This document shows positions 55,074-64,000 of a stretch of 64,000 bases of DNA, one piece after another. The DNA is from Adineta vaga. Lineage: Eukaryota > Rotifera. Both the position numbers and the translations under genes were made by a program. How positions within the stretch are numbered: the stretch's first letter is position 1; every line of letters begins with the position of its first letter. Location of the stretch: NCBI GenBank assembly GCA_021613535.1, contig CP075493.1, forward strand, positions 13,888,001-13,952,000, read 5' to 3'. The notes beneath the pieces are model-generated. The model saw nothing but the letters and a program-made list of their open reading frames with translations, made no database searches and was not told the origin of the DNA.

Positions 55074-57028
55074 ATGTCTCACAAAATGTTATTCCTCTGT
55101 ATCCTCTTAAATATTTCCTTGACAAGAGCTACTACAATTACACGAGCAGGTATAATGCAAAAGCAGTTTCATTTCGAAAATAAAAATGACAATCATTTTA
55201 GCCTCACCTGCCGTTCCACCATCCGTATGCTACGTTGATTTTGGTTGCTTCTCACCACGACCCGGTTTCAAACTCTTACCTCAATCACCCCAAAAAATCA
55301 ATACTCAATTCTTTCTCTTTTCAAGGTTTGTGGCATGGATTCTTAACGTGAAAACAAGATTAAGGTTTTTTTCTTTGCATTGAATTAGAAATCAACCTTT
55401 TCAATCACAAGTCGTCTCTTCTTCAAATCTGGGTTCATTCGACCAGAAGAAACCGACTAAATTCATCATTCATGGTTTTACCGATCGAGCATCGAGCTCT
55501 TGGGTGGCTAACATGACAAAAGAACTATTGAAACAGGTCAGTTGTTACTTCCTCGACGATGTAAATACATCTTTTAGAGTTCATTTGTAGGGAGATATGA
55601 ATGTAATCACTATTGACTGGTCTGGTGGTAATCAGTTTCCATATGGACAAGCTGTTGCCAATACTGTGGTTGTGGCAGCTGTTATTCGACAACTTCTTCA
55701 AGCAATGATTAATGTTGGTGCAAAACCACAAGAAATGCATTTGATCGGTCATAGTTTAGGTGCACACATATCAAGCTATGTCGGACGAGATTTACGTAAC
55801 TTGGGAAGAATCTCTGGCTTGGGTACATATTCATATTCGAAATCATAAACTATATAGTCACACTTGTTGTTTTTCTTCTGAATATAGATCCTGCCGGACC
55901 TGACTTTTATGATTCTCTCATTCCTGATCGTCTTGATTCGTCCGATGCTCTGTTTGTAGATGTGATTCATACAGATGGTGCACCACGTGTACAATCAGGT
56001 TTCGGTCATTTGGAACCTTTAGGACATGTTGATTTCTATCCAAATGGTGGTTCTGCTCAGCCTAGTGAGTTTCGAGAAATTAATTTATAATATGCAACTT
56101 CCTCTTGTACTAGCCTGTGGTAGCAGTACTGGAGATGTTCTCCTACAATCTGCATGGAGTTTAATCAGCACGTCTAATGTAGCAAGTGAGTTGAATTCTC
56201 TTGCAGTTCTATTTCAACTTTTTATCTCTAAACGTTAGATGCTGCTGGCTCAATTTCATGTAACCACATGTCTGCAGTGTACTATTACACAGATTCAATC
56301 AATACACCTTCACCAGCTTTTGCTTATCCTTGTTCGGATTATAAAAGTTTTCAGCAAGGTCTTTGCGCATCGTGTGGTTTCGAATCCGATGAATGCCAAC
56401 GAACTGGCTATCATGCTTCACCATCGAAAACACTTGGTACATTGTATCTCATGACATTGCACGGAGTTCAGCCGCCTCATTTGGGTGTGTAATTAATATC
56501 AGTAGAGGGAGAGAAGATAGAAAACGAACAAAGTTTTATGTTTTTAGGCTTTCAATACAAAGTGACACTTGAATCGAATCTAAATGACAATGCAAAACAA
56601 ACACGAGGCACCATCAAAATCAAATTCGATGAACAAGCAGAGGATCCACTATTATTCAAGTAATGAACGCATATGTGTGTTCCCATGAATATGTTTGTTC
56701 TGTTTAGCGAAAACACATTATTCAAACGGGGATTGATCAATTCAAAAACAGTTCTTATTGCCAATAAACCTGCATCGCTGAATAAGATTACAATCTCATT
56801 CAAAAAAAGTCTAAGCTCAAATTTTGGCATTGGTCTTGCTGGTGAATGGAGATTTGATTCAGTTACTGTGCTCGATATGCAATCTCATATCAGGTTAGTC
56901 ATCTCTTGATTAATTATCAAACAAAACGCTGTCGTTATTGTTTTTCTCTATTCAGCTACAAATTTTGTCCAACATCAAATTCAGCGATGATTAAGAGTGG
57001 CTCAAATTTGACATACAGATTGTGTTGA
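55074..57028 (+). CDS. Pancreatic-type triacylglycerol lipase, copy B
   Basis: Ten exons (55074-55149, 55202-55325, 55389-55536, 55591-55822, 55888-56064, 56114-56185, 56239-56484, 56548-56659, 56708-56893, 56956-57028), every one the same length as its partner in copy A, give 481 residues. Signal peptide, triad (GHSLGAH, GLDPAGP, SCNH) and PLAT domain are intact. Exon 4 is almost unchanged between the copies, while exons 7 to 9 differ more, e.g. [16 protein letters not shown] here against [16 protein letters not shown]. Both copies therefore look functional and under constraint. The two may have split roles in digestion or secretion. Confidence 0.92.
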
Positions 57029-58198
57029 AGTTTTAATCTTATTCTATTTTTTTTGTTTGTTAGGCAATAAATAAAAAGATACTGACAGTGTGGACCCAAG
57101 AGTCGATTTCTTCCTATAATCTATACTCTCACCCACCCGCATAATAAACTAGTTTCGTGTTCCTTAGATCTTGGAGATGCACATTGCCATAATTTACACA
57201 TTATTAATGATGTACGTGTTACATTAATATTAAATCGGAACGAAAGAATTTGTCTGATATGAACGTCGTGTTGAAAACAGATGTATTTCCATAATGGTAC
57301 CAAACACATTTATAATGAATAAAGCTATTCCGAGATATCGAACTGAATCATCAGTAATATATAACCATGAGATCATGTTGTATGTTCTATTGATTCGTAT
57401 GTAGTTTGGAAAGATTTAGAACCTATGTTTTTAGGTACAATTGTTATTCCTGGTGAAGATCAATTATTCTACTAGAAGTGGCGATAATGAAACGAAAGAA
57501 GATGATCGAGCTGCTTTCTATATAAGATAGAGATTCTACTCTGAAATTTGATGAAACAGAAAATTACATTCAATTCGTATCATCTTTTCCATACACTACA
57601 TAGATGACGTCGACAGCAAATTACTTATTTTATTTTTCCATTCTTTTCTTTCTTTTACAAATTCTTAGCGTCACAACTTCAATTAGTATTTTAAATCGAC
57701 TAGAAAAATAATTACTTCAATATATGTAAAGAGATCATGGATTCAAACGGTATATGCTCAAATTATTTCAGTAAAAATTAGCATCATACTAATTTTTTCT
57801 TGAAATTAAAAATAAGAAAAATCTTTATCTTCTGAATCATAGTTTATTTAATTAACATCAAGTACATATTTTTTATTTACGTCAGACGATGTACAAAACT
57901 ATATATTTGATTTCTGACTCTTTCTTCTCTACAAAATTTTCACTTTGCGTCTACCGCTTGTTGTAATTATCGAATGCATTCATTTTATTTTTATTTTTCA
58001 TCAAACACATGATAAACTCTAACGTATGCATTTTCCTTCTGCTATATTCACATTTCAATTAAATTACATAAGTGTTTATGTAATTATTTTTTTCTCTCAT
58101 TCGAAAGAATATTTCTTTTCTAAACACAGGTAAAATGAAAAGAATTATAGTTTTCTCTTAAATATACCATTTCATTTCTCAACAGATTAGTTATTGAA
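57029..58198. other. Gene-free interval
   Basis: Starts with a CAGTGTGGACC...ACTCTCACCCACCC tract (57085-57137) matching the 3' flank of copy A. The stretch 57150-57540 looks faintly coding (WKDLEPMFLGTIVIPGE) but is full of stops and I cannot name it. Confidence 0.4.
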
Positions 58199-59245
58199 AT
58201 GATATCAATGGAAAGATTGATTTGGATTACAAAACAAGTAAATATCTATGGATATTCCATCTTATTAATTGCCGGTATTATTGGTTCAATAGGAAATTTA
58301 TATGTATTTTCTCGAAAACGTTTTCGAAAAACTCCATGTTCACATTATATATTGATTGCAAGTTTATTCGATTTTTTCAATATATCATTTTCAGTTTCAA
58401 CTCGTTTAATGGCAGATGGATTCGATTTTGATCCATTTGCACGAAATTCAACTGCATGTCGAATACGAACATATTTGTAAGTATTCAAAGATCAGATTAA
58501 TTTTCCATTTATTTATCTTCTTGTATTAATTAGAGCCTTTGTATTCTCATTTTGTCCCATTGGTTGTCGCTGTTTAAATATAATGGATCGTTATTTTTGT
58601 ACATCTCGATCTGTATTCTTACGAAATTTAAGTTCAAGAAAATTAGCTGATCGTCTCTTATTTGTGAATTGTTTAAGTTGGATTTTAATTGGTATACCAA
58701 TGTTAATTGTATTCGATTCAATTCAATTAAATGCAAATAAAATGATATGTGGTACATTAAATAAACAATTTACTGATTATTTCTCATTTTTTGTTAATCC
58801 AATACTTAATTTTTTTGTACCAATGATCATTATTATCGTATTTTCAATTTCAACATATCGAAATATACAATTAATGAATCGATTATCATATTCACGAATA
58901 AAACAATTAACATTGGTGAGTTCAATTTTATCTAATAAATATTACCGAATTCTATTGTTTTTGTTTTTCTAGATGATTATTGTGGAAAGTTGTATATTTG
59001 TTATTGCATCAGTTCCACATGGTACACGATTTGTATATATAGTTTTAACAGATGAAATTGAAAAAGATCCATATAGAAAAGCACAAGAAAATTTATTTTA
59101 TCAAATTAGTCGAATAACATTTTTCTTCAATTCAACATTTTCATTTTATATTTATTTTATCGTAGGAGGTGAAATTCGTTCGACTGTTAAAAATCTTTTC
59201 AAGAGAAAACAACGACATATTGTTTCACCTATTATAATCACGTGA
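58199..59245 (+). CDS. Rhodopsin-like GPCR, three exons
   Basis: Exons 58199-58476, 58534-58915 and 58973-59245 (introns 57 nt each, GT-AG) join in phase to 310 residues. TM1 has AGIIGSIGNLYVF, the DRY-like motif is MDRYFCTS, and TM7/helix 8 reads NSTFSFYIYFIVGGEIRS. The N-terminus is short and the tail basic. Its intron positions differ from the other three receptors, so it is a separate branch. Peptide-receptor type; ligand unknown. Confidence 0.88.
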
Positions 59246-59332
59246 TGATATATAGATGTGACAATAAAAATTGTACATTTTAATTCTTTTACATTGATAA
59301 AGATTTATCTGTAAATCGATTTTTGATAATTG

Positions 59333-59380
59333 AGGGTGTGGGTATAATGTCATTTCTATCCACATCCATATTCTCACCCT
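59333..59380. repeat. Inverted repeat with GGGTGTGGGTAT arms
   Basis: AGGGTGTGGGTAT (59333-59345) can pair with ATATTCTCACCCT (59368-59380) with one mismatch and two G-T pairs. It lies 88 bp downstream of the GPCR stop. Confidence 0.65.
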
Positions 59381-59512
59381 AATTATGTTGTCTGTCGCAT
59401 ATTTACCAAAACGTTCTTAGTCGAATACATTTTAGAAAAATATGTTTACACTATCAACACAGAGAAGGAAAAAGGAAAGAAAAATAACAATGAGAGGTTT
59501 GAGTTGAACACG

Positions 59513-59853
59513 CTTCCAGCTACGTGGCAGCAAACGTAAATGTTTACCGTGGTGTATTACTTACTCCGAAGCACATCGAACGTTATCAACAAGCACAACA
59601 TATCTTTCAACAATGGAATGGTTTGATATCAACTACAAAAAATCCAGATTTAGCGATGATTTACGGAAATACATTATTCATAATTACGATAGATGGTTCG
59701 AATGTCAATGGTCTTGATATTTCATCATTTTCAAACTTTCCAGAAGAAGAAGAAGAAGTTCTCATTTCTCGAGGACGAACGTTTTCAGTTGATAAAGTCG
59801 AATTCAATACGAAAGATAACAAATATCATATTCATCTATCAATGTGTTATTGA
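59513..59853 (+). pseudogene. ADP-ribosyltransferase catalytic fragment
   Basis: A frame preceded by a TTCCAG acceptor-like site codes the C-terminal ART core only: R in NVYRGVLL, S in GLISTTKNPDLA, and the ExE region inside a run of five glutamates (PEEEEEVLIS), then the closing strands. All three catalytic elements are present in about 110 residues, but the N-terminal helices usual for this family are missing, no ATG opens the frame, and I found no upstream exon. Either a partial gene with distant exons or a truncated duplicate. Compare the full-length ARTs at 11240 and 25687. Confidence 0.65.
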
Positions 59854-60036
59854 TATTCTATAGCCATACAGCATAAACTATGATGCACCTAGTCTTATTT
59901 TTTTTATTTTATCGATAATGATAAGACCCTATTTCGTTCTGCCACCACAGAAGAACGAAAACAAGCACGTTTTTCTCTATTTTTATTATATACACCTGCA
60001 TGAAAGTAGGTTTTTATTGATTTGATAAACGTTAAC

Positions 60037-61575
60037 ATGATATTACCGATCATTTTATATGCTATTCTTGGTTTAATTTCTTTTATTATTTTCCGTATTT
60101 ATTGGAAATACATTTATTTAGAAAAACGTTTCTATGACATATTTCGTAATCAAGGTGTACCATGTGAACCATTTGTTCCACTTGTTGGTCAACTATCTGA
60201 CATACGTCGTGCGATGGCTAATGATCGTGCTATGGATTATCGATTGAATCTAGTGAAAAAACATGGTTATATTTATGTTTCTGCATTTGGTCCAACGGTA
60301 CGTTTAAATGTCATAGAACCAGATATGCTTGCCGATATCTTTGGTCGATCACATGGTCAAGATTATAGTAAACCAGTTGATACCGAAATCTTTTTTAAAC
60401 CTTTAATTGGTAAACATAATCTATTAGTGAGTGAAGGAGAAGAACATGGACGTGCACGAAAAATGCTTAATCCAGCATTTCATTTCGTTAAATTACAATT
60501 AATGATTCCTATCATGGTTAGTCAAACAAATAAAGCTATTAATGAATTTCTTTCGTCAAGTAATCAAGGTAAAGTAATCGATTTACAAACAGAACTAGCT
60601 GATCTTACATTAGCCATTATTTCATCGAGTGCATTTGGTAAAGGTTTAGAAACGATGACAAATGCAAAGCAAATTGTAAGTCATGCATTCAATAATTTAT
60701 TAGCAGCAATATCCTATCGAGCAATGCGTGCAATTGATCTCATACCTATTATTTGTCATTTACCATTTTGGCGTAAAGATATTGTCAATAAAGGTTCACG
60801 TGAAATTTTCGAATTTGTTGATCAAATCATTGCTGATCGTCGATATCATCGATCAACTAGTTTATCTTCGAGTGAAGATATTCTTGATCTTCTTCTTACA
60901 GCAATTGATCATGAAGGACAAACATTTAGTGATCAAGAAATTAAAGATCAAGCATTAACATTTATATTTGCTGGTCATGAAACAACAGGTAATTTAATGA
61001 CATGGACGATCTATATATTAATGACACATGATGATGTATTGCAAGCTTGCCGAGAAGAAGTAGATAGAATACTTCCAAAGGGTATGGAACCTACTGATGA
61101 ACATATGAATGAATTGATTGTTTGTGAAGCCATTATACATGAAGTACTTCGTCTTTATCCTCCAGCACCATTTATTTCACGTAGATGTATTCGCGAACAT
61201 TATATAGGTAGTGAAGGACATCGGCAAATACAAGTTCCTGTTAATGCAATCGTTCAACTCAATAGTTATGCTCTTCATCGACGAGAAGAATTTTGGCCAC
61301 GGCCAGACGAATTTGATTATACACGTTGGATGCGAGATCCTATAACAGGTCTGAAACCAAAATTAGCTCATCCATTTTGTTATTTACCATTTGTTGCTGG
61401 ACCACGGAACTGTATTGGTCAAAATTTTGCCTTACTCGAAGCAAAAATTATGTTAGCAATGCTTGTACAACGTTGTAACTTTGAATTAGAACCGGGCCAA
61501 AAGATTATTCCAGAAAATCGCATTACTATGCCACCAAAATATGGTTTACGAGCAAGAATTACTAAACGATTATAA
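60037..61575 (+). CDS. Cytochrome P450
   Basis: Intronless. The ATG at 60037 gives 512 residues; an upstream TTG in frame is not needed. An N-terminal hydrophobic anchor (ILPIILYAILGLISFIIF) places it on the ER membrane. Conserved parts: I-helix FAGHETTGN (about 310-319), K-helix EVLRLYPP (ExxR), meander FDYTRWM, and the heme loop FVAGPRNCIGQ with the ligand Cys at about 459. The wording resembles CYP3/CYP4/CYP46-like animal clans; a closer class needs a tree. It oxidises lipids or xenobiotics with NADPH-P450 reductase. Nothing is missing. Confidence 0.93.
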   Translation: MILPIILYAILGLISFIIFRIYWKYIYLEKRFYDIFRNQGVPCEPFVPLVGQLSDIRRAMANDRAMDYRLNLVKKHGYIYVSAFGPTVRLNVIEPDMLADIFGRSHGQDYSKPVDTEIFFKPLIGKHNLLVSEGEEHGRARKMLNPAFHFVKLQLMIPIMVSQTNKAINEFLSSSNQGKVIDLQTELADLTLAIISSSAFGKGLETMTNAKQIVSHAFNNLLAAISYRAMRAIDLIPIICHLPFWRKDIVNKGSREIFEFVDQIIADRRYHRSTSLSSSEDILDLLLTAIDHEGQTFSDQEIKDQALTFIFAGHETTGNLMTWTIYILMTHDDVLQACREEVDRILPKGMEPTDEHMNELIVCEAIIHEVLRLYPPAPFISRRCIREHYIGSEGHRQIQVPVNAIVQLNSYALHRREEFWPRPDEFDYTRWMRDPITGLKPKLAHPFCYLPFVAGPRNCIGQNFALLEAKIMLAMLVQRCNFELEPGQKIIPENRITMPPKYGLRARITKRL

Positions 61576-62178
61576 AAGAAAAGATCTGCACGAATTTTAT
61601 CTCTCTAGATTTAGTAACAATAAAGACAGAAAATGACATTAGCACTCTCTCATTTTCGGAAGATTTATGTTGGTTTTTTTCCAACTGTCAATAAAAACAT
61701 CGTTAGTACAAAAGTAATCATGATTCATAAAAAAATATTTCGATAGTTAAGCCAGTGGTAATATGATTTTGATTCATATTCCTCTTTACACATCAAATGG
61801 AGACATATTTATAGATGGAAATCAAGAAGATATATCAACATCCCAACCCAAACTCTCATGGAATTATATTTGCGACGCATTTATTTCATTAAAGTTAAAG
61901 ATGTGGAAATTAGAGAGAAAAATAACTTCTGTTATAAGAAGATGATGATAAACAAAGGACACTGTTTGCGGTTAGTAGTAAAACTTCATGGAAAACTTTT
62001 GGTTGTAGTTGAATATGTTGTTGTACGAATTTTTCTAGAAAAAAAGTAGTAGATAAATTCAGAGTAATAAAGTAATCGAAATGATCGTCGAAAGGAAAAA
62101 TTCTTGAATGTCATAGGAAAATATCGATGGTATTCTTTCGGTAAAATATTCTCAAAAAAGTATTTTCACAAAACCTAC
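61576..62178. other. Convergent intergenic interval
   Basis: No gene recognised. A possible small 3' exon of the Cys-rich peptide may start at 62034 (see 62179-62462). Confidence 0.4.
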
Positions 62179-62462
62179 CAAGCACAAGCAGGAGCGCAAA
62201 TCTCATAGAAATCCCCACCACGACTAGTACAATTACCCTCATTAAGAAGACAACAAACAATCGGATTATGTGGACAAGGAACGCAAGTACCACACCCACA
62301 CTCATAAGCAAAATTACTAGGTACTGGAACACACATCATGCCTCGTATGCTTGAAATATTGCTTGGTCGTTCAATAGAATACGTAAGAGAGGCACCTGAA
62401 ATCATTGTAATGATGAAAAATAAAAATAAAGTTAAGCGGAAAGCTAAACTATCAGCAGTCAT
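62179..62462 (-). CDS. Secreted Cys-rich peptide precursor
   Basis: An ATG at 62462 opens about 94 residues: a signal peptide (to about ISGAS), then a mature part with ten cysteines in CGCGTCVPC, CC, C, C and C spacing (MMCVPV...ECGCGTCVPCPHN...VCCL...NCTS...CAPAC). At 62178 a GTAGGT donor follows TGTGCTTG; using an acceptor at 62035 would complete TGA, while reading on gives Trp and then TGA, so the product hardly changes. Disulfide-rich secreted peptide; role unknown. Confidence 0.65.
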
Positions 62463-63561
62463 TTGTAATAATTCCGGTTATAACTGTAATTTAACAATTA
62501 CGTTTCAAAATGTTCTCTGTAGTGTCCGTCTTCTTATATATTATGTATGGAGCAGAAGAGAGAAAATAGCTTGGCTTAAATAACAGCGAAAGTCATCACA
62601 TAAATCTATTGCGAGCAAATCACCAAGAAAAAGAGTTACAGTAAATATCCGTATTATTTTCATCTTTTGATATTCATGACAAACCATCGAACAGACCAAC
62701 TGATATTTACTAAGTATGAACTAATCCGTTAACCTGAACTTTTACTTCTCAGCGACTGGCTTCATGTCAGAATTCGATACATCAGAAACGTAAATGCTGA
62801 GTTTAAATTCGGCGGCGCATTTTGTGTTATTTATTGGGCCGAAACCCACTCATCAGGTTTCTATATCACAAATACCAGAAGGCGTACGAGAAAACCGGAT
62901 CGTTTTTTTAATATTCAAAAATATGATGGTAAATGGATTGAGAATTTGATTTGGATGAAAATTAAACTTATCTATACTATTGAGAATTCCATAATAGAAA
63001 GGTCTAAAGATATACTTTGGCCCAGATAATACAAGTCGTTGCTTAACACCTCTTCAAAAAGACTTAAAAATACACAGATACATTTTACTAACTTTTTCTT
63101 TTCGAGTATAGAATCGATACAAGAAAACAGAAGTACAAAAATATAAGTGGTCAATCATATAGGCAAAGAATTAAACTAATAAGGAATAAGGAGGATTATC
63201 GGATATCAAGAGTAAAACAATTTCTCAAATTCTCAAGATAAATGCAGAAAAAAACGATGCATGTACATGAATCTGTGAAAAATTCCATCATAAAAGAGAG
63301 AATAAGGAATTCAATTGTTTGTGCTCTTATGATTCATCAAAAAAAGTGCACAATTAGTCACAAGCATGTATACGTTGGAAAAGAAAACAGTAAACGAGTG
63401 AAAGTAAATTTGCGAATGCATTTATAGAAGATGATGAATCCATCAATACAACCGGTTTCAAGGATCATCAAGGAACGTTATCCATCTTGGAGATCACTAG
63501 GTTTATCCTCAATTTATTTTTAGAATGAAAAGTATAAATTACTAAAAGAAATTTCTATTAT
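62463..63561. other. Gene-free interval
   Basis: About 1.1 kb without a recognised gene. The part 62750-62900 is richer in GC and may be old coding sequence. Confidence 0.35.
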
Positions 63562-63845
63562 AGTCACTCGTGAATGTTCTGTTTGTTTACAAGACAAAAT
63601 ATTTGAATACTACGTATGTAGCATGTCCAGATTGTAATTCAGGACAATTTCATGATCAAGACCCTTCTGCTCGTTGTGAAGTTATTTGTATGAAATGTAA
63701 AAGAGGAACATGTTCATTTCATGGTGTTCGCTGGCATAAAAGAATGACATGTGAACGCAATACGAAGAAAAAACAAATGATATTCAATCAAAGAAATGGA
63801 TGGAAAAGAATACACAACAATCTCCGGTTGGGAATGTTTAGCTGA
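63562..63845 (+). pseudogene. IBR-type zinc domain relic (RBR ubiquitin ligase-like)
   Basis: After a TTATAG acceptor-like site one frame reads RECSVCLQD, like the first CxxC of a RING. A second frame codes YVACPDCNSGQFHDQD, CMKCKRGTCSFHGVRWH and KRMTC, the C-x2-C...C-x2-C-x4-C-x2-H-x-x-x-W-H pattern of an IBR (in-between-RING) zinc domain. The RING proper and RING2 are not visible, and the two parts are in different frames. Probably a remnant of a RING-IBR-RING E3 ubiquitin ligase or an IBR-only protein of the kind common in rotifers. Confidence 0.6.
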
Positions 63846-64000
63846 TTATAAACAAATTGTTCACAACGGGGACCTCGGAAACATAGAAGAATATTTCAAT
63901 TCTCATAAATGTTAAAAGCTGAGAAGCAAATATGATAAAGTATTCACAGCGATTGTATTGAAAACGAATCTTATGCCAAAAAAACACAGCTGATTGATTG

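Noticed and set aside
57150-57540. Translation-factor-like phrase (EPMFLGTIVIPGE)
   Set aside because: Too short and surrounded by stops; I could not place it in a family.

Overview
The window looks like a piece of a bdelloid rotifer nuclear genome (Adineta/Rotaria-like). This is an inference from four things seen here: AT-rich sequence with many short (about 45-60 nt) GT-AG introns; dense genes on both strands; gene families known to be expanded in bdelloids (FG-GAP/VCBS propellers, arginine ADP-ribosyltransferases with or without kinesin-light-chain TPRs, F-box proteins, rhodopsin-like peptide GPCRs, secreted Cys-rich peptides); and a fragment of a Penelope-like reverse transcriptase. Many genes could be rebuilt by joining exons at GT-AG sites with exact codon phase; those exon coordinates are given in each entry.

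Layout. 0-3.1 kb: a tandem pair of secreted CBM9-like proteins, the second with a 1-nt frameshift. 4.9-5.3 kb: an F-box stub cut by a 60-bp direct repeat. 6.4-8.0 kb: an unusual array of twelve 84-bp exons, each one leucine-rich repeat, at a period of about 140 bp. 8.9-17.4 kb, all minus strand: a 14-blade FG-GAP protein, an ADP-ribosyltransferase (ART), a mucin-stalk/discoidin-like membrane protein, a Ly6/uPAR protein and a GPCR. 19-25 kb: a NADAR protein, two decayed zinc alcohol dehydrogenases, a Cys-rich GPI-type protein, a claudin-like tetraspan protein and a secreted aldo-keto reductase. 25.7-37.3 kb: an ART-TPR fusion, a broken secreted protein, a zinc-finger gene of TRAFD1/XAF1 type, a GIY-YIG-like protein, an exo/endonuclease/phosphatase and a kyphoscoliosis-peptidase-like transglutaminase. 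38-48 kb: a GPCR, endonuclease V, tRNA-Ser, a GST, the Penelope-like fragment, lipase copy A and an F-box/LRR-like protein. 49-64 kb: a Gly/Asp-repeat secreted protein, a PQQ-propeller remnant, a GPCR, a SEC14-like remnant, tRNA-Arg, lipase copy B, a GPCR, an ART fragment, a cytochrome P450, a Cys-rich peptide and an IBR remnant.

How it fits together. There is no operon logic; this is a mosaic of surface and secreted proteins (receptors, propellers, Ly6, mucin/discoidin, lipases) with enzymes of detoxification (P450, GST, AKR, ADH relics) and of NAD/ADP-ribose chemistry (three ART genes plus one NADAR domain). Pseudogenes and duplicated blocks are frequent. Several lesions are single-base, so some could be assembly errors. 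The most unusual features are the LRR exon array, the clustering of ADP-ribose writers with a possible eraser, a 22-nt candidate intron in a GPCR, and short GTGTGGGT-type inverted repeats scattered near gene ends.
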